From: Bacteroidota bacterium
GTDB taxonomy: Bacteria > Bacteroidota > Bacteroidia > AKYH767-A > 2013-40CM-41-45
Assembly: GCA_016711505.1 (NCBI GenBank)
Contig: JADJSV010000017.1
Location: forward strand, 434,001 to 498,000
DNA length: 64,000 bases
Direction of reading: 5' to 3'
Positions 45,497 through 53,804 of the stretch are shown in pieces. The notes below the pieces were generated by a model. It was not told the DNA's origin. It made no database searches and was given only the letters and a program-made list of their open reading frames with translations. The stretch's first letter is position 1; every line of letters begins with the position of its first letter. The position numbers and the translations under genes were made by a program.

Positions 45497-46792
45497 TTAA
45501 AAGTTGCCTTCTATTGGTAAAATGAATCTGAACTCCGCACCCGAATCATTGACACCTATTGCTGTGATCAAACCATTATGTTTTTCAATGATCTTTTTTG
45601 CTATCGCCAGACCTAAACCTGAACCTTCATATTTATCTTTTGGATTTAATCTTTCAAATAATGAAAAAATTGAATCCACATATTTAGATTCAAAACCAAT
45701 TCCATTATCCTTTATACTGATGATTACAAACTTTCCTTTGGGATTAGATTCTGCTTTAAATGATTTTGTATTTACCCGCCTCGAACTGATGTGTATTTCC
45801 GGATTGCGGTCTGCACTTGAGAATTTAAGAGCATTGCTTATCAGGTTCTGAAACACCTGACGTAACTGGCCTTTATTGCAATACAATTCTATTAAATCTT
45901 CTGAGATAATTTTTGCTTTTTTATCTGCAAGAATCAAATCAAAATCACCCTTTAATTCTGCAACAAGTTCATTCAGATCCACCCATTCATAGAAAGGGTC
46001 ATTTACTGATAACCGTGAGTAATTCAGAATGTCCACTATTAAGTTTCGCATTCTTCCTGTAGAATAAATTATTTTACCCAGATATTTTCTGAACTCACGA
46101 GGATTTTCATTTCCTTGCTCATTCAACATATTAGCAAAGATCTGGATCTTCCGTAATGGCTCCTGCAAATCATGAGATGCGACTGATGCAAATTGCTGCA
46201 GATCATGATTACTGATTTCCAAAGCAATATTACTTTTTGCCAACTCCATATTACTTTTTTCAAGTTGTTTCTGAGTACGCTTCTCATTAGTAAGATCTGT
46301 AAGAATTATACTCAGTGAAATACCCAGTTCCAGTTCAAGAGTTGTAAGTGATAATTTTACAGGCATTGTCCGCAGTCCGGTCCGCAACATGACCTCACCC
46401 TGGCAATCGGTCTTCCAGCACTTTTCAAAAAGCCGGCGATAGGTTTTCAGGCTTTCATTTGCAATAAATTTAACAATGGGAAATCCTATGATAGAAGAAA
46501 TATCAGACTTCACCATTCGCGAAAAACTAGAATTGCAATAGAGAATAATTCCATCTGTGTTAACTGTAATTGCACCCTCATTCATTTTTTCAATAAATAC
46601 CCTATATGGATGATCAGCACTTTTTAAAGTATACAATTGATTTCCCTTTTCTGTCTGAACAACCAATGCATCAATCTGTCCGCTTCTGATGGCTTCAATA
46701 GTTTCAAGTGCTTCATCCAATTGTTGATGTAACTCGGCCAACTCTTTTTCCAGTTCAGTATTCGACTTTATATATGACTCCTTTTTATCCAT
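45497..46792 (-). CDS. PAS histidine kinase of the kai cluster
   Basis: This 431-residue cytoplasmic kinase has an N-terminal coiled coil (TELEKELAELHQQLDEALETIEAIRSGQIDALVV), a PAS domain (residues ~65-170), a second coiled coil, HisKA with H207 (QFASVASHDLQEPLRKIQIF), and an ATPase domain (FQNLISNALKFSS, DNGIGFESK, GSGLGLAIAKKI). Its start overlaps the kaiB-like gene by 8 bp. By position it could read KaiC/KaiB state in the way SasA does in cyanobacteria, but it lacks SasA's KaiB-like sensor domain; separate KaiB proteins are encoded instead. Confidence 0.9.
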   Translation of the reverse strand: MDKKESYIKSNTELEKELAELHQQLDEALETIEAIRSGQIDALVVQTEKGNQLYTLKSADHPYRVFIEKMNEGAITVNTDGIILYCNSSFSRMVKSDISSIIGFPIVKFIANESLKTYRRLFEKCWKTDCQGEVMLRTGLRTMPVKLSLTTLELELGISLSIILTDLTNEKRTQKQLEKSNMELAKSNIALEISNHDLQQFASVASHDLQEPLRKIQIFANMLNEQGNENPREFRKYLGKIIYSTGRMRNLIVDILNYSRLSVNDPFYEWVDLNELVAELKGDFDLILADKKAKIISEDLIELYCNKGQLRQVFQNLISNALKFSSADRNPEIHISSRRVNTKSFKAESNPKGKFVIISIKDNGIGFESKYVDSIFSLFERLNPKDKYEGSGLGLAIAKKIIEKHNGLITAIGVNDSGAEFRFILPIEGNF

Positions 46793-47117
46793 TAATATTT
46801 ATTCCTAATCCTTTTAATACTTTTTTTGTATCCGATAAATCGCCTATGAGTTTTCGCTCGGGAAGGGGGCTTTTTTTTAAAAGCATGGGTAAAGCAATCA
46901 ACTCTTCCTTTTCAGCAATTTCGTCTTGCTGATAAACATCTATGATTTCCAAAGTGTAATTGCCATTCAAATATTTCTGACAAATTTCCTGAAGATTCGT
47001 TACAGCTCTGACTGAGTTTGCAGACGCACCTGTAATGAATAATTTAAGAACAAGTTTTTCCGGATTCTCACCTGTATCGCCACTTGCTTCCGGCTTGTGT
47101 TCTTTTTTATTTTTCAT
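46785..47117 (-). CDS. kaiB: KaiB-like protein, copy 2
   Basis: This 110-residue protein has a charged N-terminal extension to residue ~22 and a KaiB thioredoxin-like domain: [72 protein letters not shown]. The family's IALP and GDLSD motifs are intact. It overlaps both neighbours. It differs from the upstream KaiB copy by roughly half its residues, so the two probably have separate partners or timing roles. Confidence 0.9.
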   Translation of the reverse strand: MKNKKEHKPEASGDTGENPEKLVLKLFITGASANSVRAVTNLQEICQKYLNGNYTLEIIDVYQQDEIAEKEELIALPMLLKKSPLPERKLIGDLSDTKKVLKGLGINING

Positions 47118-47430
47118 ACTCAGTATTTAATGGCCGAATATTCAAGCCAACTAAAACTTTTGTTTCATTCGACAAATCACCTATGATCTTTCTGATCGGT
47201 TCGGGAAATTTTCTTACTAAAGTTGGAATTGCTAAAATCTGATCTCCTTCTGCTAACTGTGGTTTTTCAAGAAGATCTATCACTTCGATTCTGTACTCAC
47301 CTTTTAAATGTGTTTCACAATAGCGTTTTAGATTACTCAATGCTACGGTCGACTTTGGAGTGTTGCCTGCTATGTATAACCTCAATTCCCACTTATAGGT
47401 CTTTTCGGTTGTCTTACTTTTTTTTGCCAT
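47107..47430 (-). CDS. kaiB: KaiB-like protein, copy 1
   Basis: The ATG at 47430 ([20 protein letters not shown]) is preferred over 47448 because it gives less overlap with kaiC and a normal KaiB N-terminus, 107 residues. Core motifs are [53 protein letters not shown] and [17 protein letters not shown], matching KaiB closely. KaiB is a fold-switching protein that binds the KaiC CI ring. It starts within the kaiC 3' end (47414-47430 overlap). Confidence 0.92.
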   Translation of the reverse strand: MAKKSKTTEKTYKWELRLYIAGNTPKSTVALSNLKRYCETHLKGEYRIEVIDLLEKPQLAEGDQILAIPTLVRKFPEPIRKIIGDLSNETKVLVGLNIRPLNTEYEK

Positions 47431-49132
47431 TATCAGATGTTTTAGCATTTCTTTTTTGAACTAAAGCCAATCGGTTTTCTTCAATAACACTACGCTTTAA
47501 TTCTTCTTCTACGTAAACTTTGTTCAGTTCATCTTTCAACGATTCAAATTCTTCTTCCAATGAAGCAATTTTAGCGTTGAGAACTTTTTCTTTACGTGTG
47601 ATCTCAATGTCTTTTCTGTTAGAGGCTAGTTTGCGTAATCTGGCATCTGTCAATGCTTCCAATTGTTGTGCTTCTCGTGCTGAACCAATGAGTACGCCAT
47701 CATTACCCAGATAAACATCAACAAGATCAAGTCCGTTATCCGTAATAATAAATTCACGAACCTGATTTGAATGTTTCATTCCACGTGATTTCATTATATA
47801 CATTCCACGATTTCGTTCACCGTTTGATTCGATATCGCGAACAAGGATCCATGCATCAACCAATGAAGATACTCCTTCATCGGTTTGCTCATTAACTATT
47901 GTGTTCAGTGAAAGCGCTGTGAACAATACCGTGATCTGTTCTGATTGTAAAAAATCAATCAGCCGCATCAGCATAGCTTTAACTTCACTTACAGAACCTA
48001 CTGTCACCAGGTTTGTGATCGGATCGAGGATTACTATCTTCGGTTTGAATTGCTTAATTTTTTTATACATTGAAACGAGATGCATTTCAAGTCCATTCAA
48101 TGTTGGCCTTGATGCATGCATTTCAAGAAGTCCTGCATCAATATGTTTCTTCAAATCAATTCCGATTGATTTCATATTGCGAAGGATCTGTAAAGGCGAC
48201 TCTTCAAAAGCAAAATACAAGCAACGCTCTTTTCTTCTGCAAGATTCATTTGCGAAAATAGATGCAATACTTGTTTTCCCTGTTCCTGCTGTTCCCGAAA
48301 CAAGAATTGAACTGCCTCTGAAAAATCCTTTACCACCAAGCATTTCGTCCAATGACGGAATGCCTGTACTTACTCTTTCTTTAGAAACTTCGTATTGTAG
48401 TAACAATGATGTAATCGGTAGTACTGAAATACCATCCTCATCAATTAAAAACGGATATTCATTCGTGCCATGTAATGATCCACGATATTTTACAATTCTT
48501 AAAAGCCTGGTAGAAATCTGATTGATGACCCTGTTGTCAAGTAGAATCACACAATCTGAAACATATTCTTCCAGACCTTGTCTGGTTATGTTTCCATCTC
48601 CCTGCTCTCCGGTAATAATCGCTGTTACCCCTTTTTCTTTTAACCAATTAAATAATCTTCTCAATTCTGCCCGTAAAATTGCCTGGTCTTCTAATCCCGA
48701 AAATAAACTTTCAATCGTATCAAGTACAATTCTTTTCGCTCCAATGCTGTCGATTGAATGACCTAACCTGATGAATAAACCATCAAGATCATATTCTCCG
48801 GTCTCATCAATTTCACTTTTATCAATATGAATATAATCGATCTTCAACATCTTATCGCGGACAAGTTTGTCGAGATCAAATCCCAGTGACGCAACATTTG
48901 TAGTAATTTCTTCCGCCTTTTCCTCGAACGTTACGAATACTCCGGGTTCATTATATTTGATTGCTCCTCTTACCAGGAATTCAACTGACATAACGGTTTT
49001 TCCGCACCCTGCAGAAGCGCATACACGCGTTGGTCGACCCGCGGGCAAACCTCCACCGGTAATTTCATCCAGACCTTTTATTCCTGTCGGAGTTTTTAAT
49101 AATGTTTTGCTTTTAAAATTCTTCAGTGCCAT
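47414..49132 (-). CDS. kaiC: KaiC-like double RecA-fold ATPase
   Basis: This 572-residue protein has two KaiC domains. CI has Walker A SAGCGKT (residues ~40-46) and catalytic E70-E71 (VTFEEK). CII has Walker [10 protein letters not shown] (~280-288) and E310-E311 (FAFEESP). At the CII phosphosite, where cyanobacterial KaiC has Ser431-Thr432, this protein has S422-S423 ([10 protein letters not shown]). A C-terminal extension of ~80 residues (from ~490) is predicted coiled coil. No kaiA is present. KaiA-less KaiC systems act as simple timers or in stress response; which applies here is unknown. Confidence 0.93.
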   Translation of the reverse strand: MALKNFKSKTLLKTPTGIKGLDEITGGGLPAGRPTRVCASAGCGKTVMSVEFLVRGAIKYNEPGVFVTFEEKAEEITTNVASLGFDLDKLVRDKMLKIDYIHIDKSEIDETGEYDLDGLFIRLGHSIDSIGAKRIVLDTIESLFSGLEDQAILRAELRRLFNWLKEKGVTAIITGEQGDGNITRQGLEEYVSDCVILLDNRVINQISTRLLRIVKYRGSLHGTNEYPFLIDEDGISVLPITSLLLQYEVSKERVSTGIPSLDEMLGGKGFFRGSSILVSGTAGTGKTSIASIFANESCRRKERCLYFAFEESPLQILRNMKSIGIDLKKHIDAGLLEMHASRPTLNGLEMHLVSMYKKIKQFKPKIVILDPITNLVTVGSVSEVKAMLMRLIDFLQSEQITVLFTALSLNTIVNEQTDEGVSSLVDAWILVRDIESNGERNRGMYIMKSRGMKHSNQVREFIITDNGLDLVDVYLGNDGVLIGSAREAQQLEALTDARLRKLASNRKDIEITRKEKVLNAKIASLEEEFESLKDELNKVYVEEELKRSVIEENRLALVQKRNAKTSDNGKKK

Positions 49133-49362
49133 ATTCGTGTGGTTAAATATGTGAGCTGAAAAAGTGTCTTCTCACATCGAATTCTTTATAAATTATAAGC
49201 TTAGAATTACATCCAACGATTTGAAAATAATATGCCAGCACCCCAAAAGTTATTTTTCCTAATCAATGAAATTGAAAAAATAAAGAACAATGCTAAAAAT
49301 TACACAATTTTTATAAATTTTTTGTCCAGATAATTACACAATTTTTATTCTTGAATAATAAA
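49133..49362. other. AT-rich spacer upstream of kaiC
   Basis: This very AT-rich interval presumably carries the kaiC promoter. I found no convincing -7 octamer, palindrome or ORF in it. Confidence 0.35.
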
Positions 49363-49462
49363 TTACACTAAATATAAAATTTCATTTCTATAAATTTCTA
49401 CAAGTTTCTCAAATGTAATTCTGTTCGCCGCCCGGGAGATGGTGAAAATGCAATCACCAGAC

Positions 49463-49984
49463 TTATTTTCGATCGTTAAAAATAAATTCAGACCGTACCG
49501 GCTTTCTCTCTTTTGGAAATTTATGTTTGATTCCCATTGAATTTAAATATTGAAGAAACCACTTGGCTGCACTTGACTTACCACTACTGCTTGTAAAAAT
49601 AATTTTTTCAATCCCGGGATTTTCTTCCAGAATTTTAAAAACTTCCATGTACTCACGAACTTCAAGATGTTCGTCAAGCGAACTTTCTTTATACCGTGCA
49701 ATCGTTTTTCCCATATCCGATATTGCCAGATGCAATTTTGTAAGAATATTTTTTCGTTCTATAACAGCCTGCTCACCTGAAAAATGAAGCAACGGGATTC
49801 CGGAAATTTCAGACATGATCCTCCAGAAGAAATTTGCAGGATTGGGATAATAGAAGTCATACTTCCTGTTTTTCAATGCACTTGGAAAAGTTCCAATCAC
49901 GAGTGACTTACTATCCGGGGGCGCATACCAGTTCCAGGGATGTTTTTCGAGAATATATTCGGAATTCGAAAGTAATCCGGCCAT
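49463..49984 (-). CDS. Uracil-DNA-glycosylase-superfamily (Mug-like) protein, 3' end probably frameshifted
   Basis: This 173-residue protein has UDG-superfamily features: LVIGTFPSALKNRKYDFYYPNPANFFWRIMSEI (motif A region plus N-F-F-W) and IIFTSSSGKSSAAKWF. It excises damaged bases such as uracil if active. The expected C-terminal motif SPSP-AANR is missing from this frame. Past the stop, SPSP is encoded in one frame (49434-49445) and AANRITFEKLVEIYRNEI in another (from ~49431 down to a stop at 49363). The original gene therefore probably ended at 49363. Errors near the A4 run and CCCGGGCGGCG are likely causes. Confidence 0.7.
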   Translation of the reverse strand: MAGLLSNSEYILEKHPWNWYAPPDSKSLVIGTFPSALKNRKYDFYYPNPANFFWRIMSEISGIPLLHFSGEQAVIERKNILTKLHLAISDMGKTIARYKESSLDEHLEVREYMEVFKILEENPGIEKIIFTSSSGKSSAAKWFLQYLNSMGIKHKFPKERKPVRSEFIFNDRK

Positions 49985-50156
49985 TATTTCAATATGTTAA
50001 AATGCTGTTTTAAAATAATCATTCCCAAATTTCGCCTTTTCTATATGAATCAGTATGCTTTTTTTCCAAACTCAGGAATTAACGTTCAGTGGCACACTAT
50101 TATAATATTGTCAGGTAGCTCTGGTCAATGCCGAACAGATCTCTAAATAAAAGACA

Positions 50157-50477
50157 ATGGAAAATCAAGATTCAATGAATAAATCAGGGTCTACTCCACA
50201 GGGAGGAAATCAACAGGGTGGATCACAACAAGGAAGTAATCAGCAAAAAGGAAATCAGCAAGGAACAAATTCTTCTGATCAGCCTCAACGTGATGAAAAT
50301 AATAAAAACAAAGAAGCAAATCCTTCTGAAAGAAATTTCACTGCTGAAACTGATGCAGACACTGATGCATCTGAAGAAACTACGGAAACCAATAAACCGA
50401 AAATGTCCGGTGATGTTAAAGGTGGCAACACTGATAAAACAGGTACTGACAGAAGTGCCGGAAACTCTACTCTCTAA
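50157..50477 (+). CDS. Low-complexity hydrophilic protein
   Basis: This 106-residue ORF is almost free of hydrophobic residues and rich in Gln, Gly, Asn, Ser, Thr and Lys (repeats such as GGNQQGGSQQGSNQQKGNQQ, then DADTDASEETTETNK). It is predicted to be disordered. It starts shortly after a purine-rich stretch and is followed at 50493-50530 by a strong terminator, so it is probably a real transcription unit. Similar low-complexity proteins in Bacteroidetes are stress related, but I cannot assign a function. Confidence 0.6.
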   Translation: MENQDSMNKSGSTPQGGNQQGGSQQGSNQQKGNQQGTNSSDQPQRDENNKNKEANPSERNFTAETDADTDASEETTETNKPKMSGDVKGGNTDKTGTDRSAGNSTL

Positions 50478-50492
50478 TCCTTTTGTAAATAC

Positions 50493-50530
50493 AAAAGCAG
50501 GAAGTCATCTAAGGATGATTTCCTGCTTTT
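50493..50530 (+). terminator. Rho-independent terminator after the low-complexity gene
   Basis: AAAAGCAGGAAGTCATC (50493-50509) pairs with GATGATTTCCTGCTTTT (50514-50530) with one G-T pair, a 4-nt loop, and T4 at the end. The A4/T4 flanks allow it to act in both directions. Confidence 0.8.
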
Positions 50531-50544
50531 CATAATATTAGTAT

Positions 50545-50721
50545 ATGAAAAACCCAACAATATTATTTGACTCCCTCTTACTGTTCATTATGATTGCCTT
50601 GACAGGATGTTCTGTTGTAGGCGGTATTTTTAAAGCAGGAATGGGCTTTGGAATTATAATGGTCGTACTGGTTGTTGCTCTTATCATCTGGCTCATCAGC
50701 AGAGTAGGGAAAAAAAACTAG
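50545..50721 (+). CDS. Small 58-residue lipoprotein/membrane peptide
   Basis: ATG at 50545 opens MKNPTILFDSLLLFIMIALT-GC-SVVGGIFKAGMGFGIIM and ends in a second hydrophobic segment VVLVVALIIWLISRVGKKN with a TAG stop at 50719-50721. The pattern of lipobox Cys22, GIFKAG.GFG and one membrane helix matches a small family common in Bacteroidetes and often misnamed phosphatidate cytidylyltransferase. Function is unknown. It lies between the terminator at 50530 and the Mla operon. Confidence 0.75.
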   Translation: MKNPTILFDSLLLFIMIALTGCSVVGGIFKAGMGFGIIMVVLVVALIIWLISRVGKKN

Positions 50722-50787
50722 AACCATTTCTTTTTAAAGCTTGTCTGTTGATGCTTTATGTTCTTTAAACTGATGCCGGAATAAAGA

Positions 50788-50819
50788 AATGATTAACTTG
50801 CCCGGGTTAATTAATCATT
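50788..50819. promoter_or_regulatory. Inverted repeat upstream of the Mla operon
   Basis: AATGATTAA (50788-50796) and TTAATCATT (50811-50819) are perfect 9-bp arms around a 14-nt spacer. It lies 40 bp before the GTG start of mlaE. It could be an operator or the end signal of the small lipoprotein gene; there is no U-tract. Confidence 0.4.
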
Positions 50820-50858
50820 ACCAATCGACGATTTTCCCGATCAAACCATTTATATTCT

Positions 50859-51653
50859 GTGAAAAATACTACATCAGGTAAATATGTACTTTCCAAAAAG
50901 CTTGATGCATACTTCTACGGAGTAAATAAAGCATATAGGTTTACCCAGGATTTTTTTAAACAGGTTGTAAGAAGACCTTTCCATTTTACAGAGGTAATAA
51001 ATCAATGTTTTGAGATCGGCTTGCGGGCATTACCACTTATTTCATTAACCGGATTTATCATCGGAATTGTTTTTACCAAACAATCGCGGCCATCTCTGGA
51101 AGATTTTGGCGCTACTTCCTGGTTGCCCTCACTCATTGGAATTGCAATCGTAAAAGCACTGGGCCCGTTAGTCACTGCTTTGATCTGTGCAGGAAAAGTA
51201 GGATCAGGAATTGGGGCTGAACTTGGTTCAATGAAAGTTACTGAACAGATCGATGCAATGGAAGTATCTGCGATCAACCCCTTCAAATACCTGGTCGTTA
51301 CCCGTGTTCTCGCTACACTCATCACAATTCCAATTCTCTCATTCTATTGTAGTGTAGTTGCACTTCTCGGAGCATATATTAATGTGCATGCAGAAGAAAT
51401 GACCAGCTTCCTAGCATTTTTCAAAAATGCATTTTCTACAATTCACTTCCTTGATCTTTTTACTGCAGTTGTTAAATCGATCATCTTTGGATTCACAATT
51501 GGTATCATCGGTTGTTATAAAGGATTTTATGCAACACAAGGTACAAGTGGTGTTGGTAAAGCGGCAAATGAAGCTGTTGTAATTTCAATGTTCATAATCT
51601 TCATCGAAGAAATTGTTATTGTTCAAATCGCTAACTGGATAAGATTCTTTTAA
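50859..51653 (+). CDS. mlaE: MlaE-type ABC permease (lipid transport)
   Basis: This 264-residue MlaE/YrbE permease has about five membrane helices and typical motifs FKQVVRRPFHFTEVINQCFEIGLRALPLI, FIIGIVFTKQSR, GPLVTALICAGKVGSGIGAELGSMKVTEQIDAMEVSAINPFKYLV and GGKAANEAVV-like end. The start is GTG (50859). It forms an inner-membrane complex that moves phospholipids to or from the outer membrane. Stop and next start overlap (TAATG). Confidence 0.92.
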   Translation: MKNTTSGKYVLSKKLDAYFYGVNKAYRFTQDFFKQVVRRPFHFTEVINQCFEIGLRALPLISLTGFIIGIVFTKQSRPSLEDFGATSWLPSLIGIAIVKALGPLVTALICAGKVGSGIGAELGSMKVTEQIDAMEVSAINPFKYLVVTRVLATLITIPILSFYCSVVALLGAYINVHAEEMTSFLAFFKNAFSTIHFLDLFTAVVKSIIFGFTIGIIGCYKGFYATQGTSGVGKAANEAVVISMFIIFIEEIVIVQIANWIRFF

Positions 51654-52426
51654 TGATGGAAGCCCAACATAAAATAAATTATAACGAAAAGGTTATTTCC
51701 ATAAAAGATCTTTACAAATCATTTGGAGATCTTCATGTATTGAAAGGTATATCCCTCGATTTACATAAAGGAGAAAATATAGCTGTACTCGGAAAATCAG
51801 GTACAGGTAAATCTGTTCTGATAAAAATTATTTCCGGCTTGCTTAAGCCGGATAAAGGAGAAGTAATTGTTTTAGGAAAAAATGTTGATCAGTTAACATT
51901 AAAAGAACTGAATGAACTCCGCTTACATATTGGGTTCTCTTTTCAGAACAGTGCGCTCTATGATAGTATGAATGTAAAACGAAATCTTGAATTTCCGCTG
52001 ACAATGAATTTCCCGAAACTTACAAAGAAGGAAGTTGAAAAATCCGTTGATGAAGTTCTTGATGCTGTCGGACTCAAAAGCAAATTGAAAGAAATGCCTT
52101 CGAGTTTATCAGGTGGACAAAGAAAACGTATTGGAATTGCCCGTACATTAATTCTGAAACCACAGATCATGTTGTATGATGAACCAACTGCCGGACTGGA
52201 TCCGATTACCAGTACAGAGATCAATAAACTGATCAACGAAGTACAAGAACAATATAATACCAGTTCAATAATTATCACGCATGACCTTACATGTGCGAAA
52301 GCAACAGGCGACAGGGTTGCAATGTTACTTGATGGACAATTTTCAAGAACCGGGACTTTCAAAGAAGTTTTTGAAAGTAGTGAAGAAGTAATAAAAGAAT
52401 TTTACAATTATAATTTTATTCAATAA
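51653..52426 (+). CDS. mlaF: MlaF-type ABC ATPase
   Basis: This 257-residue ATPase has Walker A GKSGTGKS, signature LSGGQRKRIGIARTL, Walker B MLYDEPTAGLDP and switch His in IIITHDL. It pairs with MlaE (upstream, overlapping by one base) and the MCE protein 3 bp downstream. It has the long MlaF-type insertion VKRNLEFPLTMNFPKLTKKEVEKSV. Confidence 0.93.
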   Translation: MMEAQHKINYNEKVISIKDLYKSFGDLHVLKGISLDLHKGENIAVLGKSGTGKSVLIKIISGLLKPDKGEVIVLGKNVDQLTLKELNELRLHIGFSFQNSALYDSMNVKRNLEFPLTMNFPKLTKKEVEKSVDEVLDAVGLKSKLKEMPSSLSGGQRKRIGIARTLILKPQIMLYDEPTAGLDPITSTEINKLINEVQEQYNTSSIIITHDLTCAKATGDRVAMLLDGQFSRTGTFKEVFESSEEVIKEFYNYNFIQ

Positions 52427-52429
52427 GTC

Positions 52430-53380
52430 ATGAATGAATCTTCTGAAAAAAGAAAAGTAGCTGTTGGAATCTTCGTTTTGATTGGAATTGTTTTTCTGAT
52501 CCTTGGAATTCTTGCGATCGGAAATATCAATGAAACATTCAAAAAGAAAATTTCTATTGTCGCAATGTTTGATGATGTAAGCGGACTGCAATCAGGGAAT
52601 AATATCTGGTTTTCAGGTGTGAAGATCGGCATGGTCGATAATCTTGAATTTTATTCACAAAGCAAGGTTAAAGTGACCATGAAAGTAGAAGAGAAAGCTG
52701 TTCCTTATATTCGTAAAGATGCATTTGTAAAAGTTAGTACCGATGGATTGATAGGAAATAAGATCCTGATCATTTATGGTGGAAGTATGGAGAAACAGGT
52801 GATAGCAGAATTCGATACACTTGCAGTAGAAAAAAGTCTTTCTTCGGAAGATGTTATCAATACACTTCAACAGAATAATAAGAATTTTTTATCTATTACA
52901 AACGACATTAAACTTATCAGCAATAAAATGGCTGCCGGTGATGGGACTGTTGGAAAACTATTAAACGATAATGCACTATACGATCACTTGAATCAGGCGG
53001 CAGTATCATTACAGGCAACTTCCGGTCGCGCGCAACAACTTGTCAATTCACTTGCAACATTCAGCGAAACATTAAATACTCCCGGTAGTCTGATCAACCA
53101 ATTGACAACTGATACAGCCGTTTTTAATTCAATTCGCAATTCTGCAACGAATCTGCAACGAATGAGTGATTCTGCAAGTACACTTGTTAGCAATCTCAAT
53201 TCAGCACTTTCGAATTCAAAAACACCTGCAGGTGTACTACTGAATGACGAGGAATCAGGTAATCGCTTGAAAGAAACATTAAAAAATCTGGAGTCGGGTT
53301 CTAAAAAACTTGATGAGGATCTGGAAGCTTTACAACATAATATTCTTTTCCGAGGTTATTTTAAAGGTAAGAAACAGTAA
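52430..53380 (+). CDS. mlaD: MlaD-type MCE-domain protein
   Basis: This 316-residue protein has an N-terminal anchor (VAVGIFVLIGIVFLILGILAIG) and one MCE domain (residues ~38-120, FDDVSGLQSGNNIWFSGVKIGMV, VKVSTDGLIGNKILIIYGGS). A long helical C-terminal part rich in Asn and Ser follows, with repeats like GTVGKLLNDNALYDHLNQ and PAGVLLNDEESGNRL, typical of Bacteroidetes MCE proteins. It forms the periplasmic lipid-carrying ring of the Mla complex. MlaB and MlaC are not encoded here. Confidence 0.92.
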   Translation: MNESSEKRKVAVGIFVLIGIVFLILGILAIGNINETFKKKISIVAMFDDVSGLQSGNNIWFSGVKIGMVDNLEFYSQSKVKVTMKVEEKAVPYIRKDAFVKVSTDGLIGNKILIIYGGSMEKQVIAEFDTLAVEKSLSSEDVINTLQQNNKNFLSITNDIKLISNKMAAGDGTVGKLLNDNALYDHLNQAAVSLQATSGRAQQLVNSLATFSETLNTPGSLINQLTTDTAVFNSIRNSATNLQRMSDSASTLVSNLNSALSNSKTPAGVLLNDEESGNRLKETLKNLESGSKKLDEDLEALQHNILFRGYFKGKKQ

Positions 53381-53804
53381 GACTGCATCATAAACCTCGC
53401 CTTGCATTTCAAAAAGGTTTATAAGGTTAATTGTCAAAGGCACTACTGTCCGATAAAAATCAAACTTTGTAATTTATTTTATTATTATATTTTAAATCAA
53501 CTGTTCGAAGAATAAATTTGTAGCAAGCCCCACATTTTGTTGACATACATCTTTGTGGATCAAAGATAAAGCAGTTCTTGTGCGTGGGAGTCCACGCGCT
53601 GCGCGAAATCATTTGAAAAGTTGAATCAGGGATCAAACCAATAATCGAAGATTTCAAATGATTTGTGCGCGTGGTGGCCTTTTTTTGTTTCTTTTTTTGG
53701 CCAAACAAAAAAAGAAAAATTGAAACGAGGCTTCAAGTTAAGTAAGCAGTTTCAATTGAAAATGTTTTATCGTGTGCTGACCTTTGACCCTCAACCCAAA
53801 TTGA
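53381..53804. repeat. Gene-free interval with composite palindromic element
   Basis: CCACGCGCTGCGCGAAATCA (53592 on, arm to 53618) pairs with TTTCAAATGATTTGTGCGCG (arm 53652-53674), then GGCC and a T7 run. Directly after it, TTTCTTTTTTTGGCC pairs with its complement CAAACAAAAAAAGAAA-like arm (about 53690-53720). Together this is a stacked double hairpin between the convergent mlaD and T9SS-protein genes and may terminate both. No ORF with protein-like content is seen. Confidence 0.65.
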
